DNA of 64,000 nt. Origin: Bretschneidera sinensis (lineage: Eukaryota; Streptophyta; Magnoliopsida; Brassicales; Akaniaceae). The stretch lies in the NCBI GenBank assembly GCA_023935145.1, contig CM043704.1, forward strand, positions 95,443,873 through 95,507,872, read 5' to 3'. Position numbers and translations under genes: made by a program. Of this stretch, positions 25,101 to 36,297 are shown piece after piece (within the stretch, counting starts at the first letter, position 1; each line of letters opens with the position of its first letter). The notes under the pieces were generated by a model. That model did not search any database. It was given only the letters and a program-made list of their open reading frames with translations, and was not told the DNA's origin.

Positions 25101-25950
25101 ACAAACATATGAATTTAAAGCGTAAAGAGACCATTTTCCTAAAAAAAGTATGAAGTGAATATAAATGAAGCTTGAAGTCTGAAACGTAGCAGGAAAATCA
25201 CAATTTTCTATAGAAACATTAAAAAATGAACTTCAAAAAAGTAAAGAGACAATACAAAGTGCCCCATACCCATTAATCAAGAGAAATGAAGCTTGAAGCG
25301 AGAAATTTTGCATGAAAAGAAATTCGTAAAAAAGGATTTTCTATAGAAACAAACAGAACCTAGTTCAAAATTTTCACGTACTTGTTGTTAAGAAGATTTT
25401 TCACAGCCACAACAGAGCCGTCCTGCAACACGCCTCTATACACGATACCGTACCCTCCTTCACCGATCACACTCTCCTCCACGAACCCACGTGTCGCAAT
25501 CTCCAGCTCCTTCAAGCCGTACCACCGACCCCACCCGATCACTTCCACCGCCACGTCACCGCCACTGACAGTGGACACGTCATCGCTTCCACCGCCGCAG
25601 CCACTGCTCTCTCCTTCACTACTCCTCATCATCATCCCCTTCTTCCCTCTCTCCTCAATATCCCTCTCCTCCTTCCGATCCCCGTTTCCAATTTTACCCT
25701 TCTCTCCGTCGCAATTCACGTCTCTACCCACGGATTTGATCTCCAGTATCTCTTTGGAGACCAATGGGATCAAACCGGAGCTATGCTTCACGCGCATTTT
25801 GCGCTTCCGTGAAGTACGGTTCAGGCAGACACAGAGGAAGATCGACAGAGAGACCAATAGCAAGCAAAGAGATATAATCGCGATGACGACGTAGAGTTTT
25901 AGGCTGAGAAATGGGGTTTTAGACGCGAGCTTCTCGCCGGAGACCGACAT
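22127..25950 (-). CDS. Receptor-like serine/threonine kinase, At1g01540/At4g01330 type
   Basis: Complete gene of seven exons: 25382-25950, 24176-24280, 23940-24062, 23469-23639, 23231-23360, 22871-23080 and 22127-22246. They sum to 1428 nt, or 475 aa, the usual size for this subfamily with a very short ectodomain. A single membrane segment lies at about residues 18-45 ([20 protein letters not shown]), then a basic stop-transfer ([10 protein letters not shown]) and a variable Ser/Gly-rich juxtamembrane part. The kinase domain has the Gly loop GEGGYG at about 163-168, VAVK lysine near 184, HRDVKSSN near 280-287, DFG near 300-302 and the APE-equivalent SPEY. It is an RD kinase with all catalytic residues, so probably active. 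The start at 25950 is preferred over an in-frame ATG at 26091 because family members begin just before the membrane segment. Ligand and pathway unknown. Confidence 0.95.
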
Positions 25951-28900
25951 TGGTAACGGATTTCCTCTGGAAAACGTGAAGTGAAAGAAAGAGTTCGTTG
26001 GTTGATGGGAAAAAAAATCTTTTTTTCTTCTGGAAATTTTTGAATAGTGAGAAAGTTGAGAATTTGAGAATTTTCGTAGCTTTAAGAACAAGAGATGAAA
26101 ATCAGAGAGAGAAAGAGAGTGGCTTCAACGGACACAAATTTAGAGTGAAGAACACTGGGGATTGATGAGTTGTAGCTTCTTTGGGTTTGCATACGTGAGG
26201 TTATTACGAAAATGCCACCGTGTAGTGGGAAACGGAGTTGTGTTTTTTTTTCGGTCAATTAGACTTTTTAGCTAGTTGATCAGAGCATTAATTGTAACTA
26301 AATTGTTGAGAAAGAAATGGAATTCTACTGCAGCTGGATTGCATGCCTTGTAGACTGTTATTGGCGAATAGAATTAGTGGACCATTTTGATAATCATCAA
26401 CTAGGGCAACAACATGCTTTCTAAGCATGTAACTAAGGACTCATTTAATGGATTAGTGTCCTTTGTTATATTATGATAATTGAAACTTTGTGATTTGGGT
26501 AAAAATTCATAGACACATGATTCAATTAAAAGTAAATAGTTGTTTTTTCATTATAGTAAAATAAAAATTATTCACTTTAAAGTGAATTTATAATTACTAT
26601 ACTAAAATTTTTTTTTACTCTTAATCGTTTGAATCAACGATGAATAATGAAAGAAGCTCATAAACTATTTTTGATATGCAATTTTCTCTCCCCTAAACAT
26701 TTTTACTGGTTATGTTCATCCCAATTTCGAGTCACTTGGGGGTTTGTTTTTAGAAGTAGACAGTCAACATACTCTTCAAACAATTTAATCAAGTAGAATT
26801 CGATTGCGAGTTTTTTCTTTTAGTCTCGTTAAATTTTGAGCATCAACAATTTATAAATCGATTTGATTAATTTTAAAAATATAATAAAATAATTCAAGAA
26901 AAATTGGATCTAATACACGATTACAATAACATGCATTTAGCCACAAGCTTTTATGACTTTCATGCTTATATAACATATTTGGAAAAATAAAATATTTATA
27001 TTTATAACAACTTGTAACTTAGTAGGCTAATTTAAAATCAAGTCAAACGCCAATAAATATTGATTTAATAAGGTTTTTAAAACACAAGTTAAGCTTCTTG
27101 ATTTAGATTTTGTTCATGTGAAACATAAACTATTTCATTGATTTAAAATTTATTTCAAAAACCATATTGTAAATTATAAACCGAAATTATTGCTAAGCCA
27201 AACGATACCTAAAGATTTCATTTGTTTATATTTATGAGTCATTCTGCACTATTCACTCAATTAGATGATTTTTTTTAATTTTAAATTTGTAAAGTAATTA
27301 AAATTTTACAAATAAAATTTTATAAAATTAAAAAGTATTCAGAAATTAAATTTTAATAATACTAAAAAAACAAAATTGCCTCAAAAATTGAACTATGACA
27401 CAAAAATTGTAACAAAAATGATGTGATTTGTGGGCACCTAAATTGAATTATTTTACTTGAAAATGAATACAAAACACCAACATGATAAATTGATAATCAT
27501 TATATTTGTGAAAGTAAAACATCTCTTTGTGATTAAGTTCCTTAATTTGAAACTAAGATTCTTCAATACAAATCCTAGTTGTCTTACAAGTTTCAAATTA
27601 CCTTTTTACATGGAGGCAGAGCCAATTAGGTCCTTACGTAGGCCACAATTTACTACAAGAGTTCGTCCAAATTTTGAACAACTCCGACATGTCATTTGAA
27701 TTAACCTGGTTGAATGTTAACGTCTAACGTAACTCCCCACCTAATGCATTATTGTTAATTAAGCATCGGATGGCTAAATTTTTGCTTAAACAAATTTTAA
27801 AGTGTGATTAAAGAATACCCATTTTTTTGTTAATATGTATTTAGGTCTACACTAATGCCAAAAAGAAGTCACAGATATTTATGTTAAGTTTAATCCGAAA
27901 AACGATGAAATGTGTTACTGATGTCAATCGTGGTCTTGATTTTACATTAGTTTAGTACACGCACCTTTGTAGAGTAAAATCATTTAGGGTTTTGTTATTC
28001 AAAGAAGACATTTCGATGGTTAAGTTAATAAATATACCCAGATAAAATGAATAGACAGAATGAAATAAAATTCTGAAGTAACATTTCTCTCTTTCACTTT
28101 AGAAATATAAAAGAGTCAGTTTAGTACATGAACACTTGCAAAGAAAAGTCACTCGGAATTTGGTTCTTCGATGATTAAGTCAGTAAATATATCGACATGA
28201 AATGAATTGACAGATCGAAATAAAATTATGAAGTGAAAGAGAGAAAGGATGGAAATGTGTGTCCAAAAGTTAACATTTATGGGGCATCAAGTCATATTTT
28301 TTGGAAAAAGTATTGTCTAGTCCCGGTCTATGTAAGATACACGATACAAGTGTTAATCTCTCAATTGAATAAAATTCAATTAAATTTTTCTCTCTTTTAT
28401 CATACTATTCAATGATTAGATAGATTTTTGTGCCATGTATCTTTCAAAAGCTTGTGTTATACAATAACTTTTCTCTTTATAAATGGAGGATTTCTTAGTT
28501 GGTTCGAGTCTAAACTTAATAGTCTAGTTTAGACCAACTGAAAACTCTATTAATTATTTTAAAAATTTTATTGGTAATATTAATTTTTAAATCTCTAATT
28601 TATATTAATATTATTAATAAAAAAATTAAGATTACTATTAAATTTTTGAACTAATTTAAACTATTTGGATTTACGTCCTATCAAACCCAAAAATTTTGTT
28701 GGAAAGGATTTCCACCCAAAAAAGCTGGACACGAGTCTCGTCTGCTAAGTTATCTCCTTGCCTTTGAGTCGCTTTGAGCCTACAGGTTATTATCGTGTCC
28801 TTTAAAGTTTGTCGCGTGTCGAATTTCCATTGATTGATGTATTTTTTTACACGTATCATATAGTATTTCACATGAGCAAGTGAAAAGTTCCAAATACAAA

Positions 28901-29090
28901 GCATATAAGGTACTGAAGTAGATGGTGAGCCCATAGATTAAATTATTTATCATACATGTCGACAAAACTGACTCTCATAATTGTTTATTTAAATAGTTAT
29001 AATAGGAAAAAAAACATAAATTATACTTTTTTAACTTGTAAAAAAATAATAAATAAATAAAACCAAAACACCACACAATAAATAAATAAA
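25951..29090. other. Gene-poor intergenic DNA upstream of the kinase
   Basis: 25951-26200 is the likely kinase promoter and leader. The rest is AT-rich without coding signal, except for the diverged tandem duplication at 27948-28238. Confidence 0.5.
27948..28238. repeat. Diverged tandem duplication, about 169-bp period
   Basis: TAGTTTAGTACACGCACCTT at 27948 and CAGTTTAGTACATGAACACT at 28117 start two related segments. Both then contain CGATG(G/A)TTAAGT(T/C)A(A/G)TAAATAT and end in AATAAAATT(C/A)TGAAGT. The composition resembles non-coding retrotransposon sequence. Confidence 0.65.
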
Positions 29091-29099
29091 ACCTGTCAA

Positions 29100-29350
29100 C
29101 ACATTTTTGGTTTAGTGGTAATAATTTATCCATCTCACTTAAAATATTTGAGTTTTAATCTCTCTATAAATATTTGTTAGTGTTAAACTTAAGCTTTTAT
29201 AACACAGAATACAGAATGGTACTTAGCTTCGGATCTGACGTAAGTGCAATGAGGACTACTCCAGATTTACTTTATGTGTTGATTTCAATGCTCTCTGACA
29301 GTTATGTGAGGATAGCGTACCTGCTTACCCACTTTTCTAAAAAAAAAACT
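29100..29350 (+). mobile_element. Probable tRNA-derived SINE
   Basis: An A-box-like TGGTTTAGTGGTA (29108) and a B-box-like GAGTTTTAATCTC (29150) are 42 bp apart, the spacing of a tRNA-type Pol III promoter. About 180 bp of unrelated body follows, ending in an A run at 29339-29348. Target-site duplications were not found. Confidence 0.45.
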
Positions 29351-29789
29351 TATTCTAATTTTTAGTTTTAAGTTTTGGTTGTGAAAATGGTTTTTCAAAC
29401 AGTTTTTTGTAAAACAATTGTAGAGTTTATACATTAAGATAAATTCAGCTTCTTATAATCTATTTTCAAATTTTGAGTCATCTTATAAATTGCCTTTTTA
29501 GTATTACTTAATTTTTGTTTCCTAAAACAAAAAACCGTTTAGAAAATTCCATATAGAGTTATTTTTATTTTTATGAATTGAGAATTAAAATTACTACTTT
29601 GGTAGAATATAACTTACACGTTAATGAAGCTTTGATTTAGCGATAAGATGATCAAAGTTAAACCTCAGGAATTTTATTATTTTATGTTTAACTCCATTAG
29701 GTATTGATTATTTCTTTTACTTTATGTGGGCATCATAATAATATGGTAAACTTATATCGTGATCAAATCAATCAATATATATTATTCAA

Positions 29790-30165
29790 ACTCCGCTCGT
29801 CTCTAAATTAAAAGGCTCAAGCTTAGAATTTGGGATCGAGCTCGTTCAATTTTTTATTGACTCGAGCTCTGTTTCAATAACAAATAAGCCAATTTGAATC
29901 CGAGTTTGAGTTCAAGCTTGAACCTTAGATTTTTTAAACTCGAGTTTGGACTATAATTCTAATAAGTAAAAAATATTAATACTAATATATAATTTTTGGC
30001 TTGAACTCGATAATATCTTATCGAGCTGATCGTGAACTTCATAAGTCAAATAGTAAAATACTCGGACTCGGTTCAATAAAATATTAGAATTTATTTTTCA
30101 AGTTCGAGTTCAATTCGAAATTCGACGAATCGAGTTTTGATCAAGTTCGAACTCTCTACTAAATG
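29790..30165. repeat. CTCGAG/GAGTTCGA-rich repeat
   Basis: The motifs CTCGAGCTC, GAGTTTGAGTTCAAGCTTGA, ACTCGAG, CTCGGACTCGG, GTTCGAGTTC and AAGTTCGAACTC recur on both strands across 375 bp of otherwise AT-rich DNA. It behaves like a degenerate short-motif repeat with local inverted symmetry. Probably a non-autonomous element; class not determined. Confidence 0.55.
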
Positions 30166-30422
30166 TGCTACTATTTTATAAAACCACTTAAAAGAAATAG
30201 AATATATCTCAATGCATTTCAAATCATTTGAACAAGTTCTCATAATATATATTATATAGTTACACGTTATTACCATCGTGGTGAAGGATTAATAAGCTAA
30301 ACATACAATTAAAATAAATTTAATAGCTACACTACATATATTCAAATAAAGGCAGTCGAGAAACCAACAACTGATTTGGTAATTGGTATCCACGATGCAA
30401 TGATATTTGTTAATTTGAATAA

Positions 30423-30446
30423 CAATAATAATAATAATAATAATAT
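30423..30446. repeat. (AAT)n microsatellite
   Basis: About seven near-perfect AAT/ATA triplets in a row. Confidence 0.8.
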
Positions 30447-30449
30447 ATC

Positions 30450-33330
30450 ATGTCAACAGTTGTCAATTCCATGATTAGTGCAAAGAAGACGTAATTATTG
30501 GAGCCCCTTTGACGGAAACGTGCAGTGGCAAATATATGGTAGTTTTGTAAATACTTTGACAACTATAGGTCATTTTCGCATTAGACGGGAGGAGTCGGTG
30601 CATTAATTAGTAGATGGAAATTTCGTGAGTTTGGAGTGTACCTACTATTGAGACGATTTAGTTTTTGAAATTCATAATTTTTAAATTTTATTAGTAATGT
30701 TAAATTTTAAATTTAAATTAAAAATTTTAAATTTTAAAACTAATCCAACCAAAATTTTTTCCGTCATACAGCTTCCCATCCTTAAATGTCAGATTTCAAA
30801 ATCCGTTGCTGCTTAAGTCTAACATATGCTTGAAGGACGCATGTTAAGAAATGGGGTTTTGATTTTCCACTGTTGTAGTTATAGCATTTAAATTTTTTTA
30901 TTAATGTAAAACAGTACATTCAAGTTAAATTTAAGGTAAATTATAATGACTACTTCACTTATTAACGATGGGAATGCAATTATCACTTTTTGAAAGAAAA
31001 AAATTGAAATGTAATTATACGTAAACCAAAATTAAGTAAATAATTGTAATTTATTCAAAAATAAAATCCCAATAAAGTTCTACCATCACAAACCATAAAA
31101 GGAGGGAAATAAATGCCACTAGCATCAGCCTCAAAGACTGTAGCAATAAAGGCAAGAGTATCATAAACAAGTAAACAATGCCCATGGAAGAAATATCAAG
31201 GAATTGATAAAGCTATGTGAATTTTTTTTTCAATTTCACAACTTAAAATTTTAATATATTTAATATATATTTAATTTTTAAATTTTTATATTGGTATTTG
31301 GTTGCTTATATTTTCATCTGACAAACTATTTTTGATTAAGAAATAGAGGTAAAAAATTACGTCTCTTGATGCTTATATTTATAATAACCAGTACTCACAT
31401 TATTTTGACACATAGACAATGTGAGACTAGAATTATTTATAATAACATTTTTTTCAACGTGAGATTTGAGGAGCATGCCAACAGTAATATGCTCCATAAA
31501 TCAATGACATTTGATGTTTTAACATGTTATTTGTAAAACAATCTTATTTAAATTGTTATCATTATTAATGACAAGTTTTATATATCATAAATATTTGTTA
31601 AACTACATTATCATAATTAAGTCCATAGAGTAAAAGCAACGGAGATAAGATTATGATGAGATCATAATTATGAGACCTAATATTCTTGAAAGCTTTATTT
31701 TTAAATGTTCATAGTCGTATGATATTAACTGGACGTTAGTAGTCCGGTTAGACTGATACAAACTATGTTTGCTCAATTGGGAGGGTGATTGATCTTAATG
31801 TCATTTGTGTGGGAAACACTAAAACAAGTATATGGGTACTCATTGAGAATAAATTCACTGAACATAACTCGACTTAAGAACAACTACATGAAGTTTTACT
31901 TGTCTGTTAATGGGTAATTCTTATGTTATAGTTGTGCATGTGATCTTTAGACATGAGCCACATTGATTATCTTGTATGCGACTTATTATACTTTGATATT
32001 ATTTAATATGGTTATATTTATGGATTATTAATTAGTAGTAATTGAGTGTAATGAGTTTCATATGGATGTATATGAGTGTACAATAAAGGGATCTATCACT
32101 TTTAAGTAAAAAGAGAAAATGTCATATATGCGATCTACTAAAATATGATTCGAGAAATTTCTTGGCCAAGACAGAGTAAGAATAGAAATGAGTTTATAAT
32201 TTCACCATTATAATTATAGTATTGAGATCTAGACACATATAATTAATGTTAAGTGTTTTACAATAATTTCATACCCCAATTAGCTTAATTGAGACATTGC
32301 TTGATAGAATGATTGAATTGCACGGTAATTGATAACGAAAATATTCAAGTTTTAAGTGTTTAACAATCAAATTTAATTACATTGTCCGTGTAGTCACGAC
32401 ATATTATTATGTGTCGCTCAATGTCTTCAGAATTAATTTATGAACAATTAATTAACTATCATAAGATAGAGAATCAAAAAGGGTTTTAACTCAAAATAAA
32501 TTAGGAGTTTTAATTAATTAGAATGGATTCCAATTGCAGCTACAACCAGATTAGTTTGAACATAATGGGCCACACAAAATGAGCAATGTGTTATTAGGAA
32601 ATACCTACAGAGGTTTAGTTTGCAATCAATGGTTAATTATAGATAACTCTAAAATTATAAATAATTTATTAGTGGGCAAATTTTTGCTAGCATAAATTGT
32701 ATAAACAAGCATCTCTTAAGAGATTTTAATCTATTTTATTCCCAAAAAGAGAAAATCATAATTCAAAATTTACCAAATGTGGACTATCTTTAAAGATCAC
32801 ATACATTTATGATTATTTTGAATTAAATGACGTAAGCGAATTTGGATCCAAGAGTGCAGGAGAATTCAGCAACTACAAATTCAAGAAATCAATAACGCAA
32901 CGAATAGAAGGTAATAATTGTATCATTGTATGTTCTTGTAGTTAATTAAGTGTTCCATGTAAATTATAAAGTGATTAGGGTTTATAAGAATTGATATAAT
33001 TTTTAAAAAATTTCCGCTATGTTTTTCAATCTCAATTTCCTTCATGTAAAACAAAGCTTTTGAATTCCACTGCTCGGTTAGTAAGCCCAAAACTTCAACA
33101 CCGGCTCATATATACTATTAAACATATCAGTTGGTCCCAGGCAGATTTAAATTGGTACAAGCTTACCACGTACTGATGGATCATCCAAAGGTAATCTTGA
33201 AATTGCAGGCTCGGGTTGCATATTACGCGACAATGATGGCAAATGATTCAAGGGGTGCATTAAGGGTACTGGTATAACTTTCAGTGTTTGCGCATAACTA
33301 TGAGGTCTCATAGAAGTTATTAAAATGGCC
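30450..33330. other. Gene-free AT-rich DNA, part probably LTR-retrotransposon remnant
   Basis: No gene seen. 31690-32430 has moderately complex, non-coding sequence (for example GGGAGGGTGATTGATCTTAA, GTTTTACTTGTCTGTTAATG) of a kind I associate with LTR or leader regions of plant retrotransposons, but no ends or coding domains support this. Treat it as unexplained sequence. Confidence 0.3.
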
Positions 33331-33339
33331 ATAACCATG

Positions 33340-33600
33340 AATATTCAACTTCACATTGAACTTGCTGCTCAAGTGGTCATCGAGTTGATCAAGAATCTTG
33401 ACATTGATACAAATCCTAATGGCCCTGAATGTAGGTCACTTCTGCATTTCATCCCAGAACCATACTTGAACACATTTACAGGGAAGTAAATGGCTGTGCA
33501 AATGTTTTTGCAAACGAAAGGATAAGAACTCTCGATTGCCATGAAACTTTGCAGGGTGGTAGATATAAAGGTGACGCAGTGGTGCGCCTCATTGTTTTGT
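33340..33600 (+). pseudogene. Second degraded LINE-type RNase H domain
   Basis: Plus-strand frames give ELAAQVVIELIKNLDIDTNP followed by ECRSLLHF, then after a one-base frame change HIYREVNGCANVFANERI. These match the middle (qlvv.lI....d.np....CR.LL) and end (v.REaN..AD.lA) of the plant RVT_3 domain. The frameshift and a loss of the expected ADxLA residues show it is inactive. No RT part is attached. Confidence 0.62.
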
Positions 33601-34613
33601 ACTAATTTGATGATCCTTTTTTATGGATTTGCTACATTTGTATTTGTTTAACTGATGCCTTCCTAGAAGAGAACTGTAAACTCTCTAGTTTCTATCTAGC
33701 GAATTTCATATTTTGGATAAAAAAACCCAAATTACATTCCAAACTATATTATCCTTAGTTTTCATTTCATTTCATTCCTTCCTATTATTTCCATCCAACC
33801 ATGCTATAGAGGAGCATAGCAAGACTGGAAAAGTCGAAAAGAGAAAAGAAGGCAACTGTATAACGGTTACTTTTTTTTTCTTTCAAAGTGATCTTAACGG
33901 GTATGTTGAAACAAAGACAAGGATTTGTCTCAACTCCCAAATGAGCATAAAAACTGCCGAAGCTTTACATAAGAAAGTGACACCTTTGGCATGCCCTTAA
34001 GGAATGATTTCAGCCTGAAAGAGGAGGAAAAAAATTAACTGGACAAGACTGTTGAATCTGTTGGAATTGGGACCTAACAAATTGGAATTAACCATGGCTT
34101 ATTTAGGATGGGACCATAATCTATTGGTTCAGGGCCTCTCGTTCTTTGCACTTATACGCTGCTCCAATATGGGGAACATTGTAATCCCCACCTAGTGCTA
34201 TGTGCTCAATTGGTTCTAGTTCATTTCCAATACACAAAGGTCTTTAGCTCCAAATTCTCATAATTTTCAATTATTTGTTCACTTATTTATTATTATTCAT
34301 GGACAACAATAGTTTCACATCATTCTTCTTTTGATTCTATTGTTTCATTATCTTTGCTTTTCTACTTTCAAAAAATATCATATGGGTAAAGATATGACTT
34401 TTGTGTTACATATCCCTGCCCCTAAATCATGGCATTGTTTATGGTTTTTGGCACAACCAATGGAGCTTACGCCATTTAAAGGAGAGGTCTGCCTCCATGT
34501 TTGTAAAGATTTGCCCTTAATTTTCAAATTTTCACCATGAGCCATGGAAAAGATACATGTGTTAAGATTATGAACATAATCTTTATGCAAATCCCAAACA
34601 AAATTTGTACTAA
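33601..34613. other. Intergenic DNA, nothing recognised
   Basis: One 95-codon frame at 33713-34000 has no family resemblance and a low-complexity FFFFQ run. I see no splice or codon support for a gene. Confidence 0.4.
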
Positions 34614-35427
34614 CAGTTCGTTTGAATTACGGACATAATTATAAAACTATGATTACAAAGAGATAAGATTAAAAAAAAATTAATATGGTACTATCTTAAT
34701 CCCTTACTTAGTGTATGAGATTAGTTAATATGTATTAAAATAAGATAATAAATAAAAAAAATCACATTATCCTTTACTATTTGTCATCCTCAACCTCTTC
34801 TAATTTATTTACAAACCTTAAAAAAATTCATCTCAAACATTAATTTCATCATAAACAATCAAACAATTAATACTCAAAATTCCACAACACCCAAACAAAA
34901 CAACAGTTAGTATCCAAAATTCCATTCCGCCTCAAAATTAGACCAATTCTACATCAAACAATTGGTACCCAAAATTCTATTTCACCTAAAATTCTAAAAC
35001 TTCTAAACAAAACAAAAGACACATCGATTGTGCGGGTGTGGCAATGGCCTTGCTCGGTGCCATGGTTGACAGATTTGGGTAGATCTACCCATATGAAAGA
35101 AGAATGAGTAGGAGGAAGAAGAAGAAAGAAAAGAAAGAAGAAGAAGAAGAAAAAGGAGGAGGAGGAGAAGTAATATGAAGAAAAAAGAAAGAAGAAATCG
35201 CAGAAGATAGAAGAAGGAAACAGGGCAAAAAGGGAAAGAGTTAAAAACTAATTTCAAAAGAGTGGGATAAATCTCTCAATGAGATTAATTTTGTAGGATA
35301 AAGATTAAGTTTATTTCTCTCTAATCCCAAGTGAACCAGTATGAGAATGAACCAAACGTGGGATAAAAGATTGAGGTGAAATTAGGTTTATCAAATCTCA
35401 TCTTATTCTTTCCAATCAAACGAATTG
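34614..35427. mobile_element. Tourist/Harbinger-like non-autonomous element with TAA duplication
   Basis: The left end TAA-CAGTTCGTTTG (CAG at 34614) and right end CAAACGAATTG-TAA (ending 35427) form near-perfect terminal inverted repeats flanked by TAA on both sides. A 3-bp T(A/T)A duplication is typical of PIF/Harbinger elements. Subterminal sequences also mirror one another (GAGATAAGATTAA against AAATCTCATCTTATTC). The 814-bp interior has no transposase and includes a GA-rich tract at 35095-35230. Confidence 0.6.
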
Positions 35428-35539
35428 TAAATCTTTTTTTGTAACTTTTTTTTACAATTGAGTAACAGACTATTTTATTCAAATTGCAGAAGGTAAAATA
35501 TGAAAAAAAATCAAAAGCTGAAAATAGAATTATACTAAT

Positions 35540-35670
35540 AAACTGATATTTGTGTTAAAAAAATTGTTATCATAATTGTTTTATCAAATATAAAATAAAA
35601 TTTAACTACGCAATTGCTTTACAAAAACAGATTTGAAAACTATTTTGAGAAGCATAAACCAAAACTACTA
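35540..35670. repeat. Dispersed repeat, copy 2
   Basis: Relative of the sequence at 20396-20560 in the same orientation (TTGTGTTAAAAAAATTGTTA, CATAATTGTTTTATCAAATA). It ends in AAGCATAAACCAAAACTAC, a common edge of short plant DNA elements. Confidence 0.5.
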
Positions 35671-36297
35671 AGCCCAAAGGTAAATTAATGTGATTTGGAT
35701 TGGGCCAGCTTTGATTGCTAGCTAGCACCTTGCAAGCAAGTTGGGTTAGATTAGACAAGTCAAGCCCAAGTTTAAAAGGAAGAGCAAGTTTAGTTGGCAA
35801 TAGCTCAACTGCAATTTCACGAATCTATTGACAATTGTTCTTGGACGTTGATGTGGAGTTGTGCTTAAATTAGTAAAATCGATTTCTATTTGGGCCATCC
35901 AGTTTTCAATATCTTTCGACCTCAAAGGCCCCATAAGGGGAAGTTTTGAGCTCACGTGACGGGAAACAGCTCAGTCCCCAATTGTATGCCTCGGTTTTGT
36001 GAACCAATCAATCAACTACCATATCAAACGTGCCTCACACTTATTGGTCAACAAGATCCCATCCATGCAAAAATTTCTCCAAGATTGAGCATAAGTATAT
36101 AGCCTATGGTAAATAAGCTGAGGGCGTCCTCACCGAGAGAAAACCACCCTCAATCCGCTATTCCTTATCGATACTTGCTGATTTGTACATAACGTCAAAA
36201 GTCGTCACAGTACGACGCCACGTGTATACTACATCATGATTCCAAATTCCATTTTAAACGCTATCCATTTCCTCTCTTTGCCTCGGCTTGAAAGATT

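Noticed and set aside
25382..25894. 170-codon plus-strand frame
   Set aside because: Antisense shadow of kinase exon 1; Pro/Ser/Thr-rich composition is what the reverse of a GC-rich coding exon gives.
25951..26091. Upstream ATG of the kinase (26091) as start codon
   Set aside because: Adds 47 residues (MFLKLRKFSN...) not expected in the family, which starts just before the membrane segment; treated as leader.
33713..34000. 95-codon plus-strand frame
   Set aside because: No recognisable family, a low-complexity Phe run, and no splice partner; kept only as a note.
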